The position numbers and the translations under genes were made by a program. DNA of 9,585 nt from Chloroflexota bacterium (GTDB taxonomy: Bacteria; Chloroflexota; Anaerolineae; Promineifilales; Promineifilaceae): contig QQUD01000260.1 of assembly GCA_008501785.1 (NCBI GenBank), positions 1 to 9,585 of the forward strand, written 5' to 3'. The notes under the pieces were generated by a model. The model was not told the origin of the DNA. It did not search any database and was given only the letters and a program-made list of their open reading frames with translations. This document shows positions 1 to 7,934 of the stretch, piece by piece (within the stretch, counting starts at the first letter, position 1; every line of letters starts with the position of its first letter).

Positions 1-1234
1 CTGACCCGGCTACGACCACATTGGCCACGGCTAAATCGAGATCCCCGTCATTGTCCACATCCCCCAAGCTGATACGGATAGTGGGTGAGTCGAGCGTGTC
101 AGTCCAAGCAGCTGTGGCATTTAAGGTGCCGCTATTATTCAGGAAAATCTGGTTTTCATCATAAAGGTTACCGACGGCAAGGTCCAGATAGCCATCAAGA
201 TTAATGTCACCCCATTGGATGGTGTACGTCGAATCAAGCCCTGTAGCAGATTCCCATCCAAATGGACCGCCGTATATGAACGTGCCGAGCACATTTTCAT
301 AAACGCGATTTGGCTGGTTTAAATTGCCGAGTGCCAGGTCCAATAAGCCATCGTTATCCATATCACCCCAGGCAATGGCGGTTGTTAGGGAATCGATTGG
401 AGTGGTGAAGACGGGGGTCAGGATGATGTTTTGATTGCCATCCAGGCCATCATTGCGGTAAACAAAGCTTGGTTCAGCGGTAGTCCAGCCGCCATTACCA
501 ACAGCGAGGTCTAAACGGCCGTCTCCATTATAGTCACCCCAAGCCACCGCACCCGTGTCATAATCGGGCTGCGGATCAACCCATGCTTCTTCTAATAGTA
601 AAATCAAGTTACCGTCCAAGTCTGTGCTTAAGCCATCATTGCGATAGATACGATTGGGGCTGGGATTACTATCAGAGCGGTCAATATTGGCGACAGCCAG
701 GTCCAGATCACCATCACCATCCATGTCTCCCCAATCAAGATAGCGATTTTCATCTTCATAGTTGGCAGTCCATATTGCATTGGTCTGCAAAGTGCCTTTG
801 TCGTTGAGATAAATGCGTGTGCCGGGTTCCCCATAAAATAAGTTGGAGTTGGCAACGGCCAGGTCTAAATCACCATCTCCATCGACATCTCCCCAGGCTG
901 TGTAGACAGAACGATCTAAATCATCAGATACCCAGTCGGGGTCGGGATGCAGATTGGTCCCGTTGAGCGTGGTCACTTTTAGTAATTGGACATAATTTTG
1001 TCGCTGGAGAGATACAAACGCATTAATTTGTGATGGAAAAAGTGAAGGAATCGAAGAACTAGATGCTGGTTGGCGTTTTTTGTTTGTAAGCTGTGCGGAG
1101 AGTGGTAAATCAGCCCGTGTGTTAGGTGGCGCAAAAAGGCTGAGCAGAGTGCCCAGCAGAATCAGCGCGACAATAAAGGGCGTAAACATGCCTAGTAAAT
1201 GTGCAATCGATTGACGAGAGTGTGCGACATTCAT
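1..1234 (-). CDS. Exported FG-GAP/VCBS repeat protein, C-terminus cut by window edge
   Basis: I read one open frame of 411 codons from an ATG at 1234 to the window edge with no stop; the 3' end lies outside. A Shine-Dalgarno AAGGA sits about 8 nt before the ATG. Residues 16-35 form a hydrophobic stretch after a short basic start, a signal peptide or signal anchor; TRA at 39-41 is a possible cleavage site. Six repeats follow, each with a tryptophan or leucine, Gly-Asp, then a D-x-D/N-x-D-G calcium-loop motif and LDLAV/L-G/A-N. They start near residues 116, 170, 234, 291, 343 and 392, 49-64 residues apart. This pattern is typical of FG-GAP/VCBS repeats that build beta-propellers in secreted or surface proteins. 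Function beyond calcium-binding propeller cannot be told; adhesion or ligand binding is possible. It lies 59 bp downstream of the kinase-STAND gene on the same strand, so co-transcription is possible. Confidence 0.88.
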   Translation of the reverse strand, partial: MNVAHSRQSIAHLLGMFTPFIVALILLGTLLSLFAPPNTRADLPLSAQLTNKKRQPASSSSIPSLFPSQINAFVSLQRQNYVQLLKVTTLNGTNLHPDPDWVSDDLDRSVYTAWGDVDGDGDLDLAVANSNLFYGEPGTRIYLNDKGTLQTNAIWTANYEDENRYLDWGDMDGDGDLDLAVANIDRSDSNPSPNRIYRNDGLSTDLDGNLILLLEEAWVDPQPDYDTGAVAWGDYNGDGRLDLAVGNGGWTTAEPSFVYRNDGLDGNQNIILTPVFTTPIDSLTTAIAWGDMDNDGLLDLALGNLNQPNRVYENVLGTFIYGGPFGWESATGLDSTYTIQWGDINLDGYLDLAVGNLYDENQIFLNNSGTLNATAAWTDTLDSPTIRISLGDVDNDGDLDLAVANVVVAGS

Positions 1235-1293
1235 AACCAGCTTCCTTATTTGCGCTAAAGTATTTAGCAACAAAATTCTAAAGTACTGCTCGT

Positions 1294-4200
1294 TTAAAAA
1301 TAGCGTCGGATTATTGCCGCGATTTTTGATTCTTCACGAACGGCTTGTAATGAAGTAAAGGTTTCTTGGGCCGCTAGTAACTGGCGGTGGGCAACGGCCG
1401 TTTTCTGTTTATTATTCAAATAAACTTCACTTTCCAAATAATAGATTGCCAAAGCCATTTGCGTTTTGGCATGTTCGTATGAACTCTGTTCGGCCAGCAG
1501 TGCCATGCTTTTTTCAAATGCGGCTTCTGCTTCTACACTGGCTTGTGCGGCTAAAATCTTTCCTTTGACACGCCAGCAGATACCTTGCTCTAGCACAAAC
1601 TCATCTGCCTCTGCTTGGGCAATGGCCTTTTCAATGATTGGCATTGCGGCAGCGGCATCAACCATACCCAGTGCCGCTTCTGCTTGCAGGCGCAAAATGA
1701 TCGGTTGCAAAAATGCGAATGCGCCGTTTGCGCTTAGCGTTGTGGCCCGTGTTGTTGTTTGCTGAACAGCATCCCATTTTCCTTGGTAGGCAGCCAATTC
1801 CGCCAGCCCTCCTTGTGCAAATGCTTCCAGTTCAGTCAGGTTGAATTGTTGGCCGAGAGAAACGGCCGTTTCCAGATGCTCTTGCGCCAATTCATCATCT
1901 CCCATTTTTGTGTAAATGGAGCCGAGGTTGATGTGAACGCTGCCCTCATCATCGGCATTGCCTAGCCCGCGATGTAGCTTTAGCGCTTTTAAATATTGCT
2001 CGATGGCGTCGTCAAACTGGCCGTTTTGTTCCTCGATGATGCCCAGATTCATTGTGGATGTGGCCAGCCTGCGATAATCTCCTACCTCTTTTGCCAGCCC
2101 AATGGCATCTTGGAAATAGATGATGCTATCATTGAGGTTGCCTTGCAAATAGCAGGCAGTTCCTAGATTGATGTATGCGCCAACTTTGGCAGAGGTGGGG
2201 GCATCTGGTAACTCGGCTAATCCTGTTTGGGCAGCCGTAATTGCTTCATCAAGCTCGCCTGTTTTGATGAGAACGCCAGCCTGCAAAATATGCAGGTAGC
2301 CACGTTCATGTACGGCCGTTTCATCGTCATAATTTGCTAAATAGCTTAACCCCATTTCAACATGGGTTAATGCTGCCTGGGCGTCTCCTTGCAACGCGAG
2401 ACGGTGCTGATAGTCGCATAAAAAGGCGCGTTCGCTGTCAGTCTCGAAGCTGCTGGGCAGTGGATCGAGCAGGTTGGCGGCCGTGGTGAGGTGGGAAACG
2501 GCCGTTTCCTGGTCTGCTTGTTTGAGGGCGAAGGCGGCAAGACGGCCGTTTAAACGCGCCTGAATCAGCGGATCACCATTCGTTTCTGCTGCCTTTAATG
2601 CCCAGTTGAGCAGTTTACGTGCTTCATTCCAATGCCCTCGGGCATCCATAAAACCGACGATACCCAGCTCGTGTTTTGTTAATGCCTGGGTTCCCATCAG
2701 CAAAAATTCCCAGGCCTTATTGTCGTGTGCCCAGGCCAGCGACCCCGTCACATGCTGCCACTCTAAGTCTAGTCGTGCAAATCCAGCCGGTGCCTGGTTG
2801 AGCAGCGCCAGGTTCGCATAATATTCGGCGGTGCGCTGGCGTAAGGCATCGTACTGGTTGCCCAGTTTTTCGACGGCAAACAGTTTCAACAGCGGATTAA
2901 TGCGATACCGGCTGTTGTCGACAACGTTAATCGGCAGCAGCGACTCCCGTTTGCCCAGCCCAGAGCTAATGAGTGACATCAAGTGCAGACGTCCAAGTCC
3001 AATTTTGACCTGGGCGGGTGGCATTTTGGCAATGACGGCGACATCGTGCGGTGCAAAATCTGGGCCGTCAAAAATAGCCAGGTGAGCAAAGAGTCGTTGA
3101 ATCGGAACCGGCAGCGCTTGATAGCTCAATTCGAAAGAAGCGGCCACATCCCGATTTGCGTCTTCCCAGTCGGATAAATTGGCGAGGCGGGTTTGCTCGT
3201 CTGAAAGCAGTTCGACATATTCATTAACACTCAAATCGGCGGCTTCGCTGAGAAAACCGGCCACGATGCTCAAGGCCAATGGCAGTCCACCTATCATTTT
3301 GCTCAGCTTTTTGGCGGCTTCGCGCTCTTGGCGAATGCGCTCACGGCCGACGATATTGCGCAGCAGTGCCAGACTTTCTTTTTCGTTGAAGGTGCGCAGT
3401 TGGATAATTTCGGCGTCCAGGCTGGTCAACATTTTGCCGTTGCGGGTGGTGATTAGCGTCACGTTGTCTGGTCCGCTGGGGATGAGGGCTTTTACCTGTT
3501 CGCTGTCTTCAACTTGGTCGAGGACAATGAGCACCTTTTTATTGACGAGGATGCTGCGTACAAATTCAGATTTTTGTTGCAACGTGACCTGGCGTGAAAC
3601 GGCTTCGGCCTGTCCAAATGCGGTGGCAAATTTGATTAGCTCGGCTTCTGGGGAGCTGTAGTTGAGCTGTGCCCATAGGATGCCGTCGGGAAAGGCGTCG
3701 CGCAGTTGATGCACACCTTGAATGGCAACGGCCGTTTTGCCCACGCCACCGTAGCCAACAAGGCCAACAATACGGCCGTTTTCTAACTGTGTCAGCTTCG
3801 TGCTTAACTCAATTAAAATGTCGTGTCGGCCTGTAAAATGGGGAATGTGCGGCGGCACCTGGAAAGGTGGTGGCAGCACGGTTTCTACCTCGGTTGACGG
3901 CATGTCTAGAAAAATAGGCGCTGTTATGGGGGCGGTTTCTTCTTTTCCCGATACATCAATATGCTGAATCGCATCGAGTAATTCAGCTGCAGATTGATAC
4001 CTGTCAGTGGGGTCTTTTGCCAGAGCTTTGATGATCACTTCGTGCAGGCTGACGGGCAATGCGGGATTGAGTGAGCCAGCAAAAGGGGGTGGATCGCTGA
4101 CGTGTTTCATGATAATGCCCATTGGCGTTTCTGCGTTAAATGGCAATTCCCCGGTCACAATCTGGAAAAGCATAATCCCCATCGAATAAATATCGGCACG

Positions 4201-4788
4201 CACGTCTCCTGGCTGGCCTAATGCTTGCTCTGGAGCCATGTAAGCTGGGGTTCCCATCAGCGTGCCGGTCATGGTCATCGCCACAGATTGGTCAACCAGC
4301 TTGACAATACCAAAATCCATCAAAACGGCTTTGCCATCTTCTGTAATCATGATATTGCCAGGTTTAATGTCACGATGGATGATGCCTTTGTCGTGAGCAT
4401 AGGCCAGCGCTTCACTTATTTCACGCATAATGGTGATGGAATTTGTTAGAGGAAGAATGCTGTCAATATCAGCTAACTGTTGAATGAGATCCTTTAAGGA
4501 TTGCCCATCCACATATTCCATTGCCAGATAGTAGCTCTGGTCTTCTACGCTGTCAAAGCCAAACAATTCGACGATATGTGGATGATCGAGCTGGGACATT
4601 ACATCCGCTTCTCGTTTAAACCGTTTGACCAAATCTTCATTGGTGGTGAGGAAGGCATGCATCATTTTGATGGCGGCAACGCGATTGTTTTGTTCATCAA
4701 CGCCTTTAAAGACTTCAGCCATGCCTCCTGTGCCGAGTTTCTCGACCAGTTTATAAGGTCCTACCAGTTGGCCAATAAGCGTTATCAT
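1294..4788 (-). CDS. Ser/Thr protein kinase - NB-ARC STAND ATPase - TPR signalling protein
   Basis: This cytosolic three-part protein has 1164 aa from the chosen start. Residues 12-265 are a Hanks-type kinase with all key residues: glycine loop GTGGMAEV (19-26), VAIK-type Lys41, Glu60, HRDIKPGN (138-145), DFG (158-160) and APE (185-187). Residues about 318-510 are an NB-ARC-like STAND ATPase: Walker A GYGGVGKT (345-352), Walker B VLIVLD (419-424), TTR sensor (447-449), GGLPLAL (500-506). A winged-helix-like stretch follows to about 640, then TPR-type helical pairs from about 720 to 1120. I see no membrane segment. Expected role: ligand or partner sensing by TPRs, ATP-driven switching, and kinase output; the signal is unknown. 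An in-frame ATG at 4845 would add 19 residues, but it lacks a Shine-Dalgarno. The ATG at 4788 has GGA 6 nt upstream, and family members begin with such an IGQ-x-x-GxY sequence. Confidence 0.93.
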   Translation of the reverse strand: MITLIGQLVGPYKLVEKLGTGGMAEVFKGVDEQNNRVAAIKMMHAFLTTNEDLVKRFKREADVMSQLDHPHIVELFGFDSVEDQSYYLAMEYVDGQSLKDLIQQLADIDSILPLTNSITIMREISEALAYAHDKGIIHRDIKPGNIMITEDGKAVLMDFGIVKLVDQSVAMTMTGTLMGTPAYMAPEQALGQPGDVRADIYSMGIMLFQIVTGELPFNAETPMGIIMKHVSDPPPFAGSLNPALPVSLHEVIIKALAKDPTDRYQSAAELLDAIQHIDVSGKEETAPITAPIFLDMPSTEVETVLPPPFQVPPHIPHFTGRHDILIELSTKLTQLENGRIVGLVGYGGVGKTAVAIQGVHQLRDAFPDGILWAQLNYSSPEAELIKFATAFGQAEAVSRQVTLQQKSEFVRSILVNKKVLIVLDQVEDSEQVKALIPSGPDNVTLITTRNGKMLTSLDAEIIQLRTFNEKESLALLRNIVGRERIRQEREAAKKLSKMIGGLPLALSIVAGFLSEAADLSVNEYVELLSDEQTRLANLSDWEDANRDVAASFELSYQALPVPIQRLFAHLAIFDGPDFAPHDVAVIAKMPPAQVKIGLGRLHLMSLISSGLGKRESLLPINVVDNSRYRINPLLKLFAVEKLGNQYDALRQRTAEYYANLALLNQAPAGFARLDLEWQHVTGSLAWAHDNKAWEFLLMGTQALTKHELGIVGFMDARGHWNEARKLLNWALKAAETNGDPLIQARLNGRLAAFALKQADQETAVSHLTTAANLLDPLPSSFETDSERAFLCDYQHRLALQGDAQAALTHVEMGLSYLANYDDETAVHERGYLHILQAGVLIKTGELDEAITAAQTGLAELPDAPTSAKVGAYINLGTACYLQGNLNDSIIYFQDAIGLAKEVGDYRRLATSTMNLGIIEEQNGQFDDAIEQYLKALKLHRGLGNADDEGSVHINLGSIYTKMGDDELAQEHLETAVSLGQQFNLTELEAFAQGGLAELAAYQGKWDAVQQTTTRATTLSANGAFAFLQPIILRLQAEAALGMVDAAAAMPIIEKAIAQAEADEFVLEQGICWRVKGKILAAQASVEAEAAFEKSMALLAEQSSYEHAKTQMALAIYYLESEVYLNNKQKTAVAHRQLLAAQETFTSLQAVREESKIAAIIRRYF

Positions 4789-4898
4789 GGTTTTTCCAGT
4801 AATATATTCAAGGAATGTTGAGGAAACATCTAAGCGACAAAACATATTTGTTTGTACTTAGTTTAATCCGTAGGCACCCGTGACTTGGGTACTATTTC

Positions 4899-4927
4899 AT
4901 TTTACTGGAATCGGAAAAGCATTGCAA
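4899..4927 (-). promoter_or_regulatory. Candidate sigma70-type promoter for the kinase-STAND gene
   Basis: On the minus strand TTGCAA (4922-4927) and TAAAAT (4899-4904) are separated by exactly 17 nt. They match the -35 and -10 consensus at 4/6 and 5/6 positions. The site lies between the MFS stop codon and the kinase start, so the kinase gene is probably transcribed independently of the MFS pair. Predicted transcription would begin near 4892, leaving a leader of about 100 nt to the ATG at 4788. Sequence match only. Confidence 0.5.
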
Positions 4928-4943
4928 TAGGACTGGTCCTGTT

Positions 4944-6347
4944 TTATCGGTTGGAAAGACGCGCCTTGCGAATCGAAGTGGCGTTCATGACGAGACCTTG
5001 TAGGGTAGCAACGGCCGTTTTTCCCCGCTGCTCCGAAATCTCCCAATCAATTGCCTCTGTGGTTTGCACGCTGGCAGGTTCACGCAGAATAATGGCAGCA
5101 ATTAATGCATTGAACAGCATCAACACACCAGCGCTAAGGAAAATGGTGAGAGAACTAAGACGGCCGCTGGCAAACACCACCAGCAGCGGTCCCAATACGC
5201 CACCTAGCGACAGCGCTGATCCTTTAATGCCAACCACACGAGAGCGGTGTTCAGGGGCCGTAATGTCCAAATAAAACGCATTGATAGCCGGGTCGATAAG
5301 CGATCTGCCAAAGCCAGAAAGCCCTGCAAACGCCAACATCAATGCAAAATCATTGAAATAAGTCAAGCCGAAATAAAGGGAGGCATTCAAGATAATGCCA
5401 ACTACAATGACCAACTTGCGACCAAAGCGATCACTGAGTTGCCCCAGTAGTGTTTGACCCAGAACCATAACCAAGCCATACACGCCAACCACCACGCCGA
5501 ACTGCATCGTAGACCAGCCAGCGACATCATACACATAAAAAACCATCTCTGGCTCGATAAATGCAAACGCAAACGTCGCTGCAAATTCAACGATCAATAA
5601 AACGCCAAAAATATAAAGTGGCTTGGGCATTGTGTCCCAAAATGAGGTGGATTGGCGGCGGCGAATTGCCATTTTACGACGCAGTATGAGTGCTTCACGA
5701 ATACGCAGCGTATGTGTGCGCGTTTCGGGAATGAGAATGATTGCGGCAATTAATGCAAGTCCACCCAACGTAGCTGAACTGGAAAACGGCATTGCAAAAC
5801 CCCAGCTATCGTACAGAAATCCACCTAGCACTGGCCCAAAAATAAAGCCAATGCCATAGCCAGACATGATCACACCAATCCAACGTCCCCGGTTTTCTTC
5901 GGGAATGGTATCTGCCACAACGCCCATTGCAGCAGGGAACAGCCCCGCTGTGAGAAACCCACCCACAGCCCGAAAGGCGATAAACATGTTGGTTGATTGT
6001 GCGATCAGATAGCCAATGTTTGTTAGCACAAATGCAGCAAGTGAGAGCAAAATGATGGGACGACGGCCGTATTTGTCCGCCATCGACCCAATAATCGGTG
6101 ACGCAATCATTTGCGCCAGGGCAAAGGCCATTGTCATCAGTCCCAACGCTTCCACACCGTCACCAAACTCACTGAGCCGACGCGCAAACACGGGCATGAT
6201 GATGCCAAATCCGGTCATCATGAGTGCAACGCTGGCGGCCAGCAGCAGCACAATTGTGCGGGCACGTCGGGGTTCTAGTTGAGATGTGATGACTTGCTGT
6301 GCAATAATCACTTCGCCAAGATTTGCTTTGGGGGAAGATTGGCTCAT
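4944..6347 (-). CDS. MFS transporter, DHA1-type drug/small-molecule antiporter
   Basis: This 467-aa inner-membrane protein has the usual length for 12-helix major facilitator proteins. Hydrophobic segments fill residues about 31-205 and 243-420, separated by a basic central loop (208-240). Motif A is GSMADKYGRRP (87-97) between helices 2 and 3, and a second copy, GQLSDRFGRK (302-311), sits in the C-terminal half. The glycine-rich GYGIGFIFGPVLGG (163-176) fits motif C of helix 5, which is characteristic of antiporters. These point to proton-coupled export in the TetA/multidrug DHA1 branch; the substrate is not predictable. About 45 hydrophilic residues follow the last helix. Its ATG overlaps the stop of the SnoaL-like gene (ATGA, 4 bp), indicating translational coupling. 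It ends 17 bp before the candidate promoter of the next gene. Confidence 0.93.
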   Translation of the reverse strand: MSQSSPKANLGEVIIAQQVITSQLEPRRARTIVLLLAASVALMMTGFGIIMPVFARRLSEFGDGVEALGLMTMAFALAQMIASPIIGSMADKYGRRPIILLSLAAFVLTNIGYLIAQSTNMFIAFRAVGGFLTAGLFPAAMGVVADTIPEENRGRWIGVIMSGYGIGFIFGPVLGGFLYDSWGFAMPFSSSATLGGLALIAAIILIPETRTHTLRIREALILRRKMAIRRRQSTSFWDTMPKPLYIFGVLLIVEFAATFAFAFIEPEMVFYVYDVAGWSTMQFGVVVGVYGLVMVLGQTLLGQLSDRFGRKLVIVVGIILNASLYFGLTYFNDFALMLAFAGLSGFGRSLIDPAINAFYLDITAPEHRSRVVGIKGSALSLGGVLGPLLVVFASGRLSSLTIFLSAGVLMLFNALIAAIILREPASVQTTEAIDWEISEQRGKTAVATLQGLVMNATSIRKARLSNR

Positions 6348-6775
6348 GGTGTGGCTCCCAGTTCTACCATCAGTGTTGCCAGATCAATGTACATCGTTTC
6401 CCGTTGAATGAGATTGTCTGCAATGTCAAATACGGAGACTCCACGAAAGCGTATGATGCGTCCTGAAGGTGGCAGTGGATCACCAAAAACGGGTTCTCCC
6501 AGAGGTTGCGAGTGAGTTCCAGTAAACGTCCATTGGGCCACAATAACCGTTTCGGCAGCAATGGTGCGTGTTACTTCGTAATCCATTTCTGGAAAGGCGG
6601 CAAACCAGGTTGGCCAGAAAGACGCAGCTTGTTCGGCAGAGAGCGGACTGTCGCCATAGGCATCTCCATGCACCCAATCTAATACAAAATTTGCGGATCG
6701 AGATTGGTTCATGCGCTCGGCATCTTGGTGAACAAGGGCGTTTACATAGTTAGAAATCAGTTCAACAGCTTTCAT
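6344..6775 (-). CDS. SnoaL-like (NTF2-fold) small protein, polyketide-cyclase/ester-cyclase family
   Basis: This is a 143-aa soluble protein of the size of one NTF2-like cone domain. The start resembles SnoaL relatives (short helix with YVNAL), followed by FWPTWFAAFPEMDYEV (53-68). The family signature comes later: TFTGTHSQPLG (83-93), then PSGRIIRFRGVSVFDIADN (103-121), then YIDLATLMVELG (129-140). The fold hosts cyclases, isomerases, hydrolases and non-enzymatic binders, so the reaction cannot be assigned. Shine-Dalgarno AGGAG stands 10 nt before the ATG. Its TGA overlaps the ATG of the MFS gene by 4 bp, so the two are very likely co-translated. A joint role in modifying and exporting a small molecule is an inference. 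Confidence 0.88.
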   Translation of the reverse strand: MKAVELISNYVNALVHQDAERMNQSRSANFVLDWVHGDAYGDSPLSAEQAASFWPTWFAAFPEMDYEVTRTIAAETVIVAQWTFTGTHSQPLGEPVFGDPLPPSGRIIRFRGVSVFDIADNLIQRETMYIDLATLMVELGATP

Positions 6776-6788
6776 AAGTTGTTTTCTC

Positions 6789-6820
6789 CTACAACAAAAT
6801 GTAGAGTGATTTTCAAAATC
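6789..6820. promoter_or_regulatory. Two short palindromes in the leader of the SnoaL-MFS operon
   Basis: CTACA and TGTAG (6789-6804, loop 6 nt) overlap the edge of the SnoaL Shine-Dalgarno. GATTTTCAAAATC (6808-6820) is a perfect 13-bp odd-centred palindrome just upstream. They lie in the 99-bp gap between this gene and the DUF218 gene and could be a repressor operator or a small leader stem. I find no convincing -35/-10 pair here. The site assignment is inference. Confidence 0.3.
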
Positions 6821-6874
6821 GCCTTACAATTTTTCATGCATCGTGGTGTGTCCCAGCGTGTGTCGTCTCTTCCG

Positions 6875-7519
6875 TTAATTTGAAAAAATTGGGATGGGAT
6901 CGCCCATCACAGGTGCCGGATCGTGTTCGATAACGTCCCATAGTGCTTTGCTGGTAGCTACAGCTTCGCGAATGGCAAACCAGCGGGCGTCGAGATAGGG
7001 TTGCAAATCTGCGGCAACACCTGTGCTGCTAAGTCCCAATTGTTGGCAAGTGAAAAGGGCACGAGGCAGGTGGAATTGCTGGGTGACTAAAATGGCTTCG
7101 TCTACCTGAAAGATATGTTTTGCTCGATAGCAGGTGTCGTAGGTGCGGCGTCCTGCAAAATCTGGCTGGATGTCTGCTGCTGGAATGCCATGTTCGATGG
7201 CGTATTGCTTCATGGCGGTGGGTTCGTCGTAATTGACAAATCGGTTGTCGCCGCTGACGATCAGTTTTTTGACGTTGCCTTGTTTATATAGCTGGATGGC
7301 CACATCCATGCGGTCACGGAGGACGTCGCTTAAACGGCCGTTTTCGTACACCGCCGCCCCAAATACAATGGCGACAGGGCTTTGGGGTGCTTGCTCGATG
7401 GGGGTGATGAAACGGCCGTAACGCCACTGCACCATCCACCGCCAACCAAATGGAAAAATCCCCATCAAAATAACCGCTATCAGCATGATTTGAAAGATTC
7501 GTTTCCAATGTTTTCGCAT
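6875..7519 (-). CDS. DUF218/SanA-YdcF family membrane-anchored protein
   Basis: This is a 214-aa protein with a basic N-terminus (MRKHWKR) and one hydrophobic segment at residues 8-25, so it is probably anchored with the domain outside the cytoplasm. The DUF218 core is complete: AIVFGAAV (50-57), DRMDVAIQLYKQG (69-81), LIVSGDN (86-92), YDEPTAM (97-103), GRRTYDTC (123-130) and ILVTQQFHLPRA (143-154). This family includes SanA and ElyC (envelope barrier and cell-wall precursor roles in enterobacteria) and YdcF. The order and the NENG-to-RRTYDTC spacing resemble SanA. The biochemical activity of the family is not settled. The start ATG at 7519 has a weak AGG 6 nt upstream and gives the expected anchor. 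It is the first gene of the minus-strand block and is divergent from the GlmU-like gene. Confidence 0.9.
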   Translation of the reverse strand: MRKHWKRIFQIMLIAVILMGIFPFGWRWMVQWRYGRFITPIEQAPQSPVAIVFGAAVYENGRLSDVLRDRMDVAIQLYKQGNVKKLIVSGDNRFVNYDEPTAMKQYAIEHGIPAADIQPDFAGRRTYDTCYRAKHIFQVDEAILVTQQFHLPRALFTCQQLGLSSTGVAADLQPYLDARWFAIREAVATSKALWDVIEHDPAPVMGDPIPIFSN

Positions 7520-7540
7520 AGAGTACCTGTTGAGTAAATA

Positions 7541-7570
7541 GTAATAAATTTTGTAATAAATTTTGTAAAT
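7541..7570. repeat. AT-rich 12-bp tandem repeat upstream of the DUF218 gene
   Basis: GTAATAAATTTT is repeated exactly at 7541-7552 and 7553-7564, and a partial third copy (GTAAAT) follows. It lies in the DUF218 leader, between its start and the possible -10 box. It may affect leader folding or be a slippage-prone spacer; no protein-binding role is shown. Confidence 0.6.
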
Positions 7571-7580
7571 GAATGATGGA

Positions 7581-7586
7581 ATTATA
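7581..7586 (-). promoter_or_regulatory. Possible -10 box for the DUF218 gene
   Basis: The minus strand reads a perfect TATAAT here, 62 bp upstream of the ATG at 7519. No good -35 hexamer is found at 16-18 nt, and the region is AT-rich, so a chance match is possible. Confidence 0.3.
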
Positions 7587-7659
7587 TAGAGGATGTTCAG
7601 GCGCTGGTATAAAATGCGCTATTTCTTATAGAGATCATATATTGTAATATCCGATTTGC

Positions 7660-7769
7660 GGCATGGTTCAGAATGTGGCAAATTAACTTTACAATTTTGA
7701 CCTAAGAGGGCGACCATAAGGGTCCGCCCAAAAAGTGTAAAGATCATCCATTTAATTTTGAACCATGCC
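7660..7769. mobile_element. MITE-like element, 110 bp, with TIRs and 8-bp target duplication
   Basis: The ends are perfect 11-bp terminal inverted repeats, GGCATGGTTCA (7660-7670) and TGAACCATGCC (7759-7769). CGATTTGC flanks both sides directly (7652-7659 and 7770-7777), as an 8-bp target-site duplication would. Inside, CTTTACA (7687-7693) pairs with TGTAAAG (7736-7742) at exactly symmetric positions. A central stem uses GGGCG (7708-7712) and CGCCC (7725-7729). No coding capacity is present, so it would need a transposase supplied in trans. Eight-base duplications occur in several IS families (ISL3 and IS256 among them); I cannot assign the parent. It sits in the divergent promoter region between the DUF218 and GlmU-like genes. 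Confidence 0.7.
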
Positions 7770-7814
7770 CGATTTGCTTATGATTTGAGATCGGATGAAA
7801 ATTAGCGATAGGTG

Positions 7815-7833
7815 CTGAGGACTGAGGACTGAG
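7815..7833. repeat. Left heptamer array, CTGAGGA x 2.7
   Basis: CTGAGGA occurs at 7815-7821 and 7822-7828, then CTGAG. Together with the right array (7933-7957) it brackets a long palindrome. Such short tandem heptamers resemble the STRR repeats known from cyanobacteria. Confidence 0.75.
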
Positions 7834-7934
7834 TAAGCATCCAGAATTAAGTTGCCGGAGTGGAGGCTTTAGCCGGAACCCGTTCCGGCTAAAGCCTCCA
7901 CTCCGAACAGGGAAGTAATTTCTAGACGCTTACT
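7832..7934. repeat. Large intergenic palindrome with a perfect 24-bp stem
   Basis: The inner arms 7856-7879 and 7882-7905 are perfect reverse complements of 24 bp, with only CC between them. The outer arms also pair: AGTAAGC (7832-7838) with GCTTACT (7928-7934), and the next 11 or so bases inward match with two transitions and one gap. The whole is a 103-bp palindromic unit lying between heptamer arrays. There is no T-run after the stem, and no gene ends into it, so it is not an ordinary terminator. It looks like a REP-like or other dispersed non-coding element. If transcribed it would form a very stable hairpin upstream of the GlmU-like gene. Confidence 0.85.

Noticed and set aside
628..855. 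Minus-strand frame of 75 codons inside the FG-GAP region.
   Set aside because: It is an alternate frame of the repetitive GATGGTGAT-type calcium-loop codons; the long frame with six clear repeats is the real gene.
1255..1285. Direct octamer repeat CTAAAGTA (1255-1262 and 1278-1285) between the kinase and FG-GAP genes, read as a possible operator.
   Set aside because: It is short, AT-rich and without a promoter nearby; chance is as good an explanation.
3179..3661. Plus-strand frame of 160 codons opposite the NB-ARC region.
   Set aside because: It has no recognisable motif or Shine-Dalgarno, and its serine/arginine-rich make-up is typical of an antisense shadow of the well-supported STAND gene.
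4874..4892. Hairpin GCACCC-N7-GGGTAC followed on the plus strand by a T-rich stretch, like an intrinsic terminator.
   Set aside because: No plus-strand gene ends here. On the minus strand it lies after the predicted transcription start of the kinase gene and is not followed by T. One G·T pair and only six base pairs make it weak.
7660..7769. Bidirectional terminator between the DUF218 and GlmU-like genes.
   Set aside because: Both genes start, not end, at this region, and the TIRs with a matching target duplication fit a mobile element better.
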